A DNA stretch of 64,000 bases from an uncultured Bacteroidales bacterium. Lineage in GTDB: Bacteria > Bacteroidota > Bacteroidia > Bacteroidales > UBA932. The position numbers were made by a program, and so were the translations under genes. The stretch lies in assembly GCA_900319405.1 (NCBI GenBank), contig ONOH01000011.1, positions 34,612-98,611 of the forward strand, given 5' to 3'. The notes beneath the pieces were generated by a model that made no database searches, had not been told where the DNA came from, and worked only from the letters and a program-made list of their open reading frames with translations. Positions within the stretch are counted from its first letter, which is position 1. Every line of letters starts with the position of its first letter. Of this stretch, positions 16,375 to 24,119 are shown in pieces.

Positions 16375-18342
16375 TTATTTATCAAATAATTCATAAAATG
16401 CCGCATATTTCCCGTACACTCCAATCTCTCCCGGCTTCCCGTGCTCCAGGATGGCGAAGCGGATGTCCTTGAAACGGCCGAGGAACTCATCTTCTTCCAA
16501 GATGTCATAGAACAGGCGGGCAACGATCTCGCTCTTCAAGCGGAAAGCTCCGCAGCCGAAGGCCCCGAGGACAATCGAATCGTGCCCGTTGACAAGTGCG
16601 ATGCGATAGATGGTTCGGATCTTATCCTGCATAATCTCCAGCCCTTCTGGGGTAAATCCCCCATCGGCCGAGCGGTACTGCCCGTCCCGGGCAGGATGGT
16701 CTTCCCTATCCCGGAAGTTCAGCGCCGCTACGGAGATGACACCCACCTTAAAGGGTTCGTCCAATAGGCGATAGTTGTCGAATCCGTCCCGAAACACCGT
16801 CACTCCAGGAGAATAGACGCCTCCATAATGGTAATCCATCGGATAGGCCTTCCCCTTGAAAGGAACGCCTACGGTATCTGCCATATTCTCCGCGTAGTAC
16901 TGGTAGAGCGAGCGGGATAGCGTACTCACCCGGCAGAGGCTCTCCTCCTGGGCGTTGGAGCCGCGAGGATACCAGCCACAGGCAGTGTAGCAGTCCGCAA
17001 GGTTGAGAACGGCGGGGTTGCCCCCCTCATCCAGCATTTGTTTGGCCACCCGGAACGAATCATTGTTGACCACCTTCGTCTCGGTGCCAGCCGCATAGCA
17101 GGGGCCACTCTTGGAGAGCCAAAAGCGCTTCGAGTACACGATTGTTCCCCTCAGCATTGGGTCATCTTCGCCCGGAAGGGCGACAATCTTCCCGCTGTCA
17201 GTCTTATAACCCCCAGCAGCGAAAATCTCATTATTATTCTTGTAAACATCCGCACGGACGGACTTGCCAGCGAACGAGCCCTTGGCTGCCTTGACAGCAG
17301 CCGTTTGAGTATCCCATGTAGGGATATTGGTATTCTTCATGATATCGGGAGTTTTTGTGCCCCCAATATCGGAATTCTTTTCCGAACCGCCATCCCTTTT
17401 TTGCCAAATGTCGGCATAACGGCCTTTCATTTTTTCGATTTCTTTGGCCAGGGTCAAGCGGAGGGACTCCGGTTCCAGCACCTCTATTCGGTCTCCCCGG
17501 GAGAGCAGCTCCTGGATGAACTCCCAGCTCTCCGTCCCCACATATAACTCGAAGACGGCATCATCGTCACTAGTAATGATCTCTTTCTGGGAGATGTGCA
17601 CAGGAGCCGAGCGCCAGTAGTCGCACTCCCTGCCGAAAGCCTTAACCAGAACTCTCTGAGGCTTGCTCACAGTAACGCCGAACGCGTACTGGAAATACTC
17701 TTCCCCATCGAAGATCTTCGGCATCCGGAACCCCTTGTCCGTGACACGCACTCCCATGGTACGCCTGTCAAGGGCGAAGGTCTTGAGCTCCCCGTTCTCC
17801 CGCCCCAGCAGGTACCAACGGCGTTTGAACAGCTTAAGGCAGTAGGGAGCGACAACACGGGGGGTCGGTTTCTTTTCTCCGAATTTCCTGTACATCAGCT
17901 CCACTTGCTTCCCCTCCTTCATCGCCCGGACAACCCTGTCCAGCCATTCCGGCCAGCGGACGGTCGGTTCCTCGTACAAGATGCGACTTCCCATCCCCTT
18001 CAGCCGCTCGGCCATTTCATTGAGGGACAGCATGGCGATGAGGGCCCCCTGACGGTTCGCCGCATCTTTCCCTTCCAGGTAGGAAATTCGGTACTTCCCT
18101 TCCTTCCCTTCCTTTCCTTCCCCCCGTTCACGGAGTTCGATGTTTATTCCGAAAATCTCCCGAATGGCATCAATATGGTTATGAAAGGTGCGCCTTGGGA
18201 GCGGCTTGCCTTCCTCGGGGTTCAAGGGAGAGTCCTTCCAGGCCTCATCTATCTGATTGAAAGTCATTCCCCCGTACCGGTCCTCGGAGCAGCGGAGCTG
18301 GTTGATAAGCCATACGTAGCGTTTGAAATCGTTGTAGGCCAT
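16375..18342 (-). CDS. WYL-domain regulator fused to a TIGR02452-type macrodomain
   Basis: Residues 1-110 form an HTH-like N-terminus, and about 130-320 a WYL domain (APYCLKLFKRRWYLLGREN; the Arg/Tyr-rich ligand pocket is visible). A low-complexity linker (about 320-350) follows. Residues 355-655 match the TIGR02452/DUF2263 macrodomain family: GCGWYPRGSNAQEESLCRVS, then SPGVTVFRD, HPARDGQY and VLGAFGCGAF. WYL repressors sense ligands in phage-defence loci, and macrodomains bind or hydrolyse ADP-ribose. A single protein that both regulates and handles ADP-ribose is unusual. It heads a leftward operon and diverges from the cytosine-free gene, so it probably controls both. Confidence 0.8.
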   Translation of the reverse strand: MAYNDFKRYVWLINQLRCSEDRYGGMTFNQIDEAWKDSPLNPEEGKPLPRRTFHNHIDAIREIFGINIELRERGEGKEGKEGKYRISYLEGKDAANRQGALIAMLSLNEMAERLKGMGSRILYEEPTVRWPEWLDRVVRAMKEGKQVELMYRKFGEKKPTPRVVAPYCLKLFKRRWYLLGRENGELKTFALDRRTMGVRVTDKGFRMPKIFDGEEYFQYAFGVTVSKPQRVLVKAFGRECDYWRSAPVHISQKEIITSDDDAVFELYVGTESWEFIQELLSRGDRIEVLEPESLRLTLAKEIEKMKGRYADIWQKRDGGSEKNSDIGGTKTPDIMKNTNIPTWDTQTAAVKAAKGSFAGKSVRADVYKNNNEIFAAGGYKTDSGKIVALPGEDDPMLRGTIVYSKRFWLSKSGPCYAAGTETKVVNNDSFRVAKQMLDEGGNPAVLNLADCYTACGWYPRGSNAQEESLCRVSTLSRSLYQYYAENMADTVGVPFKGKAYPMDYHYGGVYSPGVTVFRDGFDNYRLLDEPFKVGVISVAALNFRDREDHPARDGQYRSADGGFTPEGLEIMQDKIRTIYRIALVNGHDSIVLGAFGCGAFRLKSEIVARLFYDILEEDEFLGRFKDIRFAILEHGKPGEIGVYGKYAAFYELFDK

Positions 18343-18361
18343 AGTTTCAGTGTCTATTCAC

Positions 18362-18394
18362 CAAAAATATAACCATTTGCCGGGTTTTGGCAAA
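18362..18394 (-). promoter_or_regulatory. WYL-macrodomain promoter with inverted repeat
   Basis: On the minus strand TTTG (within TTTGCC) and a -7 box TATTTTTG (18369-18362) lie about 21 bases apart. An inverted repeat TTTGCC (18376-18381) / GGCAAA (18389-18394) with a 7-base spacer covers the -33 element and spacer. It is a good candidate for autoregulation by the WYL protein. Confidence 0.5.
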
Positions 18395-18410
18395 AAAGCA
18401 CCCGTATTTT

Positions 18411-18441
18411 TTTGCGGTCTGAGGATTAAATTATACATTTG
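18411..18441 (+). promoter_or_regulatory. Strong promoter for the cytosine-free gene
   Basis: TTTG at 18411-18414 and TACATTTG at 18434-18441 are 19 bases apart, matching the Bacteroidota consensus. Transcription should begin near 18448, giving a leader of about 85 bases that contains the 18479-18500 inverted repeat. Confidence 0.75.
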
Positions 18442-18478
18442 GCCCGAAAGATTTTTCCACATCATATATATATTAAAG

Positions 18479-18500
18479 TATGGGATAGGATTATCCCATA
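18479..18500. promoter_or_regulatory. Perfect 9-bp inverted repeat in the leader
   Basis: TATGGGATA (18479-18487) and TATCCCATA (18492-18500) are exact inverted copies around a GGAT spacer. It lies downstream of the promoter, within the leader of the cytosine-free gene. Either a roadblock operator for the WYL protein or an RNA hairpin would fit. Confidence 0.65.
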
Positions 18501-18536
18501 TTACCCGGATTGTTTTTTTATTTAAATTCGATGATT

Positions 18537-19219
18537 ATGAAAAAGATTGTTGTTTTGAAAGTTGAAGGTGTAATGGTTAAGGATGTAGTGAAGGATTATG
18601 TGAAGGGTGTGGTGAATAAGAAGTTTAATGAGAAGGTGGTGGAGATGGAGAGAAGGGAGGGTATTGATTTATATGAGAAGATGATGAAAAAGTGGGAGAA
18701 GGTGGGTAAGGAGTTGGAGGAGGAAGGAAATGAGGGGTTGAAGATGATGGTAGATATGGAGATAAGTAGGATTGAGGAGATTGTTAGGGTGAAAAGGAGT
18801 GAACTGGTAGAGGAGGAGTGTAGGGTGAAGAGTGAGTTGGAGAAGGAGGTGATGGAGAGTGAGGAGGTGAAGAAGAAGAAGAAGGGGTTTAGTGAGGATT
18901 TTGAGAATAAGAAGTTGAATAAAGGTATGAATAAGGTGGTAAAGATGTTGGATGGTATGAAGGGGGATAATTATAGGTTGGTGGTATGGAGTAAATATCC
19001 TGAGAGTAGAGTAAGGATGTTATTGTATAAGAATGGGGTGAGTGGATTTGAGGTTGTGAGGGATGTAAATGAGATTAAGGGAAGGGTAAGATAGTTGTTT
19101 TCAGTAATGATAGGGAGGATAAGGTTATGAAGGGGGTGAAGGTGGTAGGTTTTGAAAGTAGGGTTGAGAGTGGTGAGGTGTTTTTGAATAGGTTGGGATT
19201 GTATAAGAAGGTAGCTTAA
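18537..19219 (+). pseudogene. Cytosine-depleted HAD-like gene with a one-base frameshift
   Basis: Of about 690 bases from 18530 to 19219 only five are C (18804, 18999, 19000, 19102, 19215); neighbouring DNA is normal. The reading frame from ATG 18537 stops at 19094, but the next frame (19079-19219) continues with the expected sequence KIVVFSNDRED; one extra base in the short G-run at 19079-19081 restores a 227-aa protein. That protein has one Ala and one Pro and no His, Gln or Thr, the five residues whose codons need C. Its start (KIVVLKVEGVMV) and tail (LVVWSK, then SNDREDKVM) resemble HAD hydrolase motifs, but the nucleophile Asp is not at its usual place. G and A dominate while T is not raised, so simple C-to-T mutation does not explain it. 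Whether it is broken, frameshifted by design or a sequence error is open. Confidence 0.75.
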
Positions 19220-19242
19220 TCCATTATTTCGTAAAGGTTTTT

Positions 19243-19266
19243 CGGCAAGTCCGCCCGGGCTTGCCG
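19243..19266 (+). other. GC-rich hairpin downstream of the cytosine-free gene
   Basis: CGGCAAGTCC pairs with GGGCTTGCCG (one G-T pair) around a short loop. It may end or stabilise the transcript, but the T-run lies before the stem rather than after it, so it is not a standard terminator for either strand. Confidence 0.4.
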
Positions 19267-19363
19267 GGGGTATTGTGTCTCTACGCGGGGAGAAAGTTAT
19301 CAAACCCATACAACATACTGTACGCATATATAATAGAGTTATTCATTTTAAATCCGGTTCAAT

Positions 19364-20107
19364 ATGATTATCATCAAGTCTCACAAGTGTTCTTCTGAAA
19401 AGCTCCGTAATGATTACCCCGGCGCCGTGATCATCGATGTGACCTCCCATGCCAAGGATGAGTTCATCCGCCTCTCCCCCTTCTACCCTCACGGCGGTAT
19501 CCCCGTGCCGTTCTCCCCTGGCTGGTCGGCCTCCTGTGTGGAAGCCGTATGGCAGGGCCTGAAGGATTATGAATCGGTCGGCATCGATACCGATATGTTC
19601 TCCAATACCTCGATGAAGAATATCAAGCGTACCACCCGCCGTTTCGGGGTCATGAAGGGCCACCGGAAGGGGGTGTCCGGCAAGGAGGTGCTGGGGTACA
19701 TCCAGGCCCGCAAGCTCATCTACCTGCCCATCTACCGCTGGGTGTTGGAGAATAAGGTACGGGTGGAGATTGAGAAGCTGAGGCAGCTCTCAAGCGATCA
19801 GACGGTTATCCTCTTAGATTACGCGACCAATGCCAACGTGGAGGATGGCTCCTCTCCTCTCTCCCATGCGGCCCTCATCAAGGCCTTCATCGAGGGGACA
19901 TATCCTGCCTGCGAAAGCATGGGCGGTTCACGGGAAGAGCCCGCCGGGGAGCCCGGCGTTTCCTTCCACGTTGGGCAGAGGGTGAGCCACCCGGTCTTCG
20001 GGGAGGGGATTATCTCCTTCATGGAGGGTGAGCGGGCGCTTATCAACTTCGACAAGGAGGGCGAGAAGCTGATGGCCTTCCGGTACGCCAGGCTCAGCCT
20101 GGCCTAG
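19364..20107 (+). CDS. DUF6939-type protein with a C-terminal PcrA/UvrD-like Tudor domain
   Basis: The 247-aa product has a first part (to about residue 185) resembling DUF6939: VIIDVTSHAKDEFIRLSPFYPHGGIPVPFS, then MKNIKRTTRRFGVMKGHRKG and ARKLIYLPIYRWVLENK. (These are quoted in pieces under twenty residues where possible.) After a short Ser/Gly/Glu linker, residues 200-245 (HVGQRVSHPVFGEG, then ALINFDKEGEKLM) closely resemble the Tudor-like C-terminal domain that lets PcrA/UvrD bind RNA polymerase. The combination suggests recruitment to the transcription machinery. It is the first gene of a tightly spaced operon running to 23966. Confidence 0.6.
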   Translation: MIIIKSHKCSSEKLRNDYPGAVIIDVTSHAKDEFIRLSPFYPHGGIPVPFSPGWSASCVEAVWQGLKDYESVGIDTDMFSNTSMKNIKRTTRRFGVMKGHRKGVSGKEVLGYIQARKLIYLPIYRWVLENKVRVEIEKLRQLSSDQTVILLDYATNANVEDGSSPLSHAALIKAFIEGTYPACESMGGSREEPAGEPGVSFHVGQRVSHPVFGEGIISFMEGERALINFDKEGEKLMAFRYARLSLA

Positions 20108-20139
20108 TTGAATGTCAAACCTTAATTTACTGTGATAAT

Positions 20140-22053
20140 ATGAAAAATCTTGAACGCTGGATTTTGGAAATCCGTAATGGAGGTAGCAAGTACATCCTCA
20201 TCTGTAGGAGAATCGGGAAACAAGTGTTATGGGGATTCATGGACGGCAGCGGCAAGGAGGTCATCCCCTGCCGTTACCTCCGTGCCGGTCCGTTCTCTGA
20301 CGGGCTGGCATTAGTATGTGACGGCGCAAATGAGTATTTCATCGATGAGTCCGGCGAAATAGCCTTTGAGCTCGATGAGAGGTACGAATACGGCCAGTTT
20401 GAGAACGGCCGATGTGAAATCCGCCCCTGGGAGGAGGAGCGTCACGGTTACGTAAACAAAAAAGGGGAACTCATTTCTCCCATCATGGATGATGAGCCGC
20501 TCTTTCCGGAGGGACTCCAGGTTCACGACTACGACATGGGCGACAGCCCCTGCGAGTGGGTCAATGAAAAAGGTGACGTGGTTATCGTGGCCCGGGACCT
20601 GGACTTCTACAACGGCTGGGATTTCCGCGACCGTCTCGCCTCTGCCTCCCACACGAAGTACGGCAGTTACGGGTTCCTTGACCAGAGGGGGCAGGTGGTG
20701 ATTCCCTTCATCTTCACGAATGTCCTGCCTTGGGCCGACGGGATGGCTCCCGTCTCGGTTGACGGGAAGTGGGGATTCATCGACCTGGACATGAACAGCC
20801 TCATCCCGTGCGAGTACCATTATGGATTGCTCTCTCATCCGTATTTCGATGAGGACGGCATCATGCTCGTAAAAAAGTCATTCAATAAAGATGAGGAAAC
20901 CAGGGAGCCCATTGACTTCCTTTATGGTGCCATTGACCGCTGCGGCCGGGAGATTATTCCTGTTGATTACTACGGCATCGCCAAGATTGACGGGAAGATA
21001 GCCGTCCTTGACGATCTGATAGACGAGGAAGGAGACTGTTATTCGGGAGTCAGGTGGTTCGATGTGGGAAAGCAAGAAGGGGACGGGTACGTGTATCAGT
21101 TTGACTGCGAGGGGCTTCCCCTCAAGAAGGTTGCCACGCTCGAGGGCGGCCTTCTCCGTTGGGGCTTCCTGGATGCCGAAGGAGCAGAGGTGGTTCCCTG
21201 CATGTACGATGATGCCATGGTAAGGAACGGGCTCATTCGTGTCAGGAAGAATGGCCTCTGGACTTTTGTGAAGCCTTCTGGGGAGTTCCTTACACCCTTC
21301 CTCTACCAGTCGGCGTTCTCCCCCGTGGTCGGGGGTATGTGCGCCGTCCAGCGCGAAGGCCTCTGGGGCTTCATAAACGAGGAGGGAGAGGAGATGGTCC
21401 CCTGCAGGTACGATGCCGTCACCGATTTCGTTGAAGGCAGGAGCATGGTACTGCTGGAGGAGCGGTACGGGTTCATCGCTGCAGATGGGAGGGAGGTTAC
21501 TCCGCTCATCTACGATATGGCATACCCCTTCTCGGGCGGTCTCGCATGGGTCAGGAAAGGCGCCGGAGTGGGTAGTATCAACAAGGATGGAGAAGAAGTC
21601 ATCCCATGCCGTTTCGACCGCGTAGGGGAATGCTCGGAAGGTCTTGTCAGCGTATGTCTGACGAGTAAAAAGACTAAACACTACATGTTTTTGGATTTGG
21701 ATGGCAATACCGTCATCGACCTCGACGGTATGGACCTGGATGCCGTCTCCATCTTCTCGGAAGGACTCTGTGGCATCTGCAAGAACTTCGAATGGGGTTT
21801 CATCGACCGGAGTGGGAAGGTGGTGATACCCATGACATTCCATCAGCCTTACTTCAACCTGCAAGTTCAGTTCATCCACGGCCTCTGTCTCTTCCGTTCA
21901 CCGGAAAACTGGGGCCTAGGCGCCATCAACACAAGAGGAGAGATCGTCATCCCGGCCGCTTACCGGAGGATTGACTGGCAGGAGGATGGCCGATGGGCCG
22001 CCCGGGTCGGAGAAGAAACGCATTATTATAACAACAACGGAGAAAGACTATGA
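20140..22053 (+). CDS. WG-repeat protein
   Basis: The 637-aa protein is built from about ten or more WG beta-repeats, each a (W/Y)GF(I/L)(D/N)xxGxxxxP unit, for example WGFIDLDMNS, LWGFINEEGEEMVPC and WGFIDRSGKVVIP. Such repeats form extended beta solenoids or propeller-like surfaces used for protein contacts. No enzyme motif is visible and there is no signal peptide. The stop overlaps the AAA+ ATPase start by four bases (22050-22053), so it probably works as the binding partner of that ATPase. Confidence 0.85.
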   Translation: MKNLERWILEIRNGGSKYILICRRIGKQVLWGFMDGSGKEVIPCRYLRAGPFSDGLALVCDGANEYFIDESGEIAFELDERYEYGQFENGRCEIRPWEEERHGYVNKKGELISPIMDDEPLFPEGLQVHDYDMGDSPCEWVNEKGDVVIVARDLDFYNGWDFRDRLASASHTKYGSYGFLDQRGQVVIPFIFTNVLPWADGMAPVSVDGKWGFIDLDMNSLIPCEYHYGLLSHPYFDEDGIMLVKKSFNKDEETREPIDFLYGAIDRCGREIIPVDYYGIAKIDGKIAVLDDLIDEEGDCYSGVRWFDVGKQEGDGYVYQFDCEGLPLKKVATLEGGLLRWGFLDAEGAEVVPCMYDDAMVRNGLIRVRKNGLWTFVKPSGEFLTPFLYQSAFSPVVGGMCAVQREGLWGFINEEGEEMVPCRYDAVTDFVEGRSMVLLEERYGFIAADGREVTPLIYDMAYPFSGGLAWVRKGAGVGSINKDGEEVIPCRFDRVGECSEGLVSVCLTSKKTKHYMFLDLDGNTVIDLDGMDLDAVSIFSEGLCGICKNFEWGFIDRSGKVVIPMTFHQPYFNLQVQFIHGLCLFRSPENWGLGAINTRGEIVIPAAYRRIDWQEDGRWAARVGEETHYYNNNGERL

Positions 22054-23690
22054 GTAAAACCCTTACCGAATCCCTTGACCACCTGCTTGACCTTGTCGAC
22101 CTGGAGTGTACGAACGCCCAGGGCGACATGTTCTTCGACCCCGAACACATGGAGCGCCTCAAGGTGGAAACCGATTACCTGGAAGAGCGCCTGAATATCA
22201 CGCCTTTCCAGTGTATCATCCTTGCGAAGGCCATACAGACCGCCGAGCGTAACTGTAACATGCGCAAGATCGGTCACGATCTTGGCATGAGCTACCTACA
22301 GACCCTGTCCCATGCTGCAGACTTCAACGCCCTCCGGGACAAAGGTTACTTCTTCATCACGCGGGACAAGCAAATCCACATACCCAGCGGGGCCCTCGAT
22401 GCGTTGATGAACAACCGCCCCGTGGAGAAACCCAAACTGGATGGTCTTTCCTCGAAAGCCCTCCTTCGCAGGATCGGCATCATCATGAGGCAGCTCTCCA
22501 TGGAGCAGAAGGAGGACAGGGGCGCACTTGAGGAGATGGACCGCCTGATTATGGCCAACAAAAAGACCGGTTACGGGAAGGCCTGTTACAAGTACTTTTA
22601 CGGAATGCAGGTCAGCGACACCGAGCGCTACCTTTTCTACATTCTCTCCCACTTGTATGTGAACAGGGAAATGACCTCCTTCGAATCCGAAGACCTTGAT
22701 AGTTATGTCTCTGAGGCCGCCACACTGGAGGTTCTCAAAGACCGTTTCGAGGACGGATCCCTGGAGCTGGTGAGCCGCGGAGTCCTTGCTCCCGCCGACC
22801 GGGACGGCATGATTGCCCGCGGCACCTATTCCTTCAAGGACAACATTATCAAAGAGTTCTTCTCTGAGTTGAAGACCTCCGGCCTCCACACAATCCAGCT
22901 CACTGACAGTAAGGACAAACCCCGGAAGGAACTCTTCTACAACCCCGCTGAAGGCGCCCAGGTGGAGAAACTTGCTTCCCTGATCGACCCCGACCATCTT
23001 GGCAACATCTTCGAGTCCATGAAGGCCAAAGGGCTGCGCACGGGTTTCACCTGCCTCTTCTACGGCGCACCCGGAACAGGCAAAACAGAGACCGTTTACC
23101 AGCTTGCCCGCCGCACGGGCCGGAAGATTCTTCAGGCCGACGTGGCCCAACTCCGCAACTGCTACATCGGCGAGACGGAGAAGAATGTCCGCCGTCTGTT
23201 CATGGACTACCGAACGGCCAACGTCGAGGAGGAGTTCACGCCCATTCTTCTTTTCAACGAGGCCGATGCTATCCTGGGGACCCGCATGGAGGGAGCCTCC
23301 CGGGCAGTGGACCGCATGGAAAACAGCGTGCAGAACATCCTCCTGCAGGAGCTGGAGGACTTCAGCGGCATCCTCATCGCCACCACCAACCTCACCGGTA
23401 ACCTCGACCCGGCTTTCGAACGGCGCTTCCTTTACAAAATCCGTTTCGACAAGCCCGGGCTGGAGCCACGCTCAATGATCTGGCGTTCGCAGTTCCCCTT
23501 CCTGACGGAGAAGGAGGCGCAAGCGTTGGCATCGGCCTTTGATTTCAGTGGCGGCCAGATAGAGAATGTACTCCGGAAGAGTACCGTAGATGCCATCCTC
23601 TCCGGCAGGAAGGAAGGCTATGAGCAGCTCCGGCAGTATTGCCTGGAGGAAACCGTCAATAACAAAGATAGAAATAAAATTGGTTTCTGA
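22050..23690 (+). CDS. AAA+ ATPase
   Basis: The 546-aa product has a helical N-terminal part of about 320 residues and a C-terminal AAA+ module: Walker A GAPGTGKT (about 337), a Walker B-like ILLFNEADAIL (Asn in place of the usual Asp), sensor 1 ATTNL and an arginine-finger-like DPAFERRF. It resembles CDC48/FtsH-type AAA ATPases without a protease domain. It likely remodels proteins or complexes chosen by the WG-repeat protein. Translation is coupled by ATGA overlap, and a small membrane protein follows 3 bases later. Confidence 0.8.
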   Translation: MSKTLTESLDHLLDLVDLECTNAQGDMFFDPEHMERLKVETDYLEERLNITPFQCIILAKAIQTAERNCNMRKIGHDLGMSYLQTLSHAADFNALRDKGYFFITRDKQIHIPSGALDALMNNRPVEKPKLDGLSSKALLRRIGIIMRQLSMEQKEDRGALEEMDRLIMANKKTGYGKACYKYFYGMQVSDTERYLFYILSHLYVNREMTSFESEDLDSYVSEAATLEVLKDRFEDGSLELVSRGVLAPADRDGMIARGTYSFKDNIIKEFFSELKTSGLHTIQLTDSKDKPRKELFYNPAEGAQVEKLASLIDPDHLGNIFESMKAKGLRTGFTCLFYGAPGTGKTETVYQLARRTGRKILQADVAQLRNCYIGETEKNVRRLFMDYRTANVEEEFTPILLFNEADAILGTRMEGASRAVDRMENSVQNILLQELEDFSGILIATTNLTGNLDPAFERRFLYKIRFDKPGLEPRSMIWRSQFPFLTEKEAQALASAFDFSGGQIENVLRKSTVDAILSGRKEGYEQLRQYCLEETVNNKDRNKIGF

Positions 23691-23693
23691 TTA

Positions 23694-23966
23694 ATGGAAG
23701 AATACTCTGTACTTGATGTTGGCATGGGTGTCATCGGCCGGATGTTCATGACTTTACTGGGGATCACTTGCGCCCCTCTTCTTCTGGCCGTATGGGAGCT
23801 CTATGCTCTCCTTTTTCTTTATCTCGGGATTCCGGCCCTTTTGATGAGGGCTGTCTTTCCGGGCACTACGCCCTGGATCAACAGGGCTTTCAACAAGTCC
23901 TATGAGTGGGTCAAACGTTTCTCTAAGGGGTTTCTTATGCTGTTCATTTTTCGAGAAATACTTTAG
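23694..23966 (+). CDS. Small membrane protein
   Basis: The 90-aa product has two or three hydrophobic segments (about residues 12-50 and a C-terminal FLMLFIF run). It starts 3 bases after the AAA+ ATPase stop and ends the operon. No family was recognised. A membrane partner or effector of the ATPase system is plausible but unproven. Confidence 0.6.
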   Translation: MEEYSVLDVGMGVIGRMFMTLLGITCAPLLLAVWELYALLFLYLGIPALLMRAVFPGTTPWINRAFNKSYEWVKRFSKGFLMLFIFREIL

Positions 23967-24001
23967 CAATAAGGTACTATGGCATAAATGCCAAAAAGCC
24001 A

Positions 24002-24030
24002 GAGGACTCGCGGTCGATGCCGGAGTCCTC
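24002..24030. repeat. 8-bp inverted repeat around the right boundary repeat
   Basis: GAGGACTC (24002-24009) and GAGTCCTC (24023-24030) are exact inverted copies 13 bases apart and overlap the 22-bp direct repeat. The left copy lacks the first arm. Confidence 0.6.
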
Positions 24031-24037
24031 CTGTCTT
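24016..24037 (+). repeat. 22-bp direct repeat, right copy (island boundary)
   Basis: Identical to 9417-9438 and lying 83 bases from the S46 peptidase stop, downstream of the last accessory gene. It marks the right end of the accessory region. Confidence 0.85.
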
Positions 24038-24119
24038 ATGGCCATTTTTTGTTGATGGCCGGCGTTTCCGCCACCCGCTTCCGCCGAGTTACGGCCGAGG
24101 TGGGAGCCGGCTACTTTTT

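Noticed and set aside
18537-19219. Cytosine loss explained as a diversity-generating retroelement or C-to-T hypermutation
   Set aside because: No reverse transcriptase or template repeat is present, and T is not enriched, so neither mechanism fits as it stands.
19243-19266. Intrinsic terminator after the cytosine-free gene
   Set aside because: The stem is strong but no T-run follows it on either strand, so it was listed only as a hairpin.
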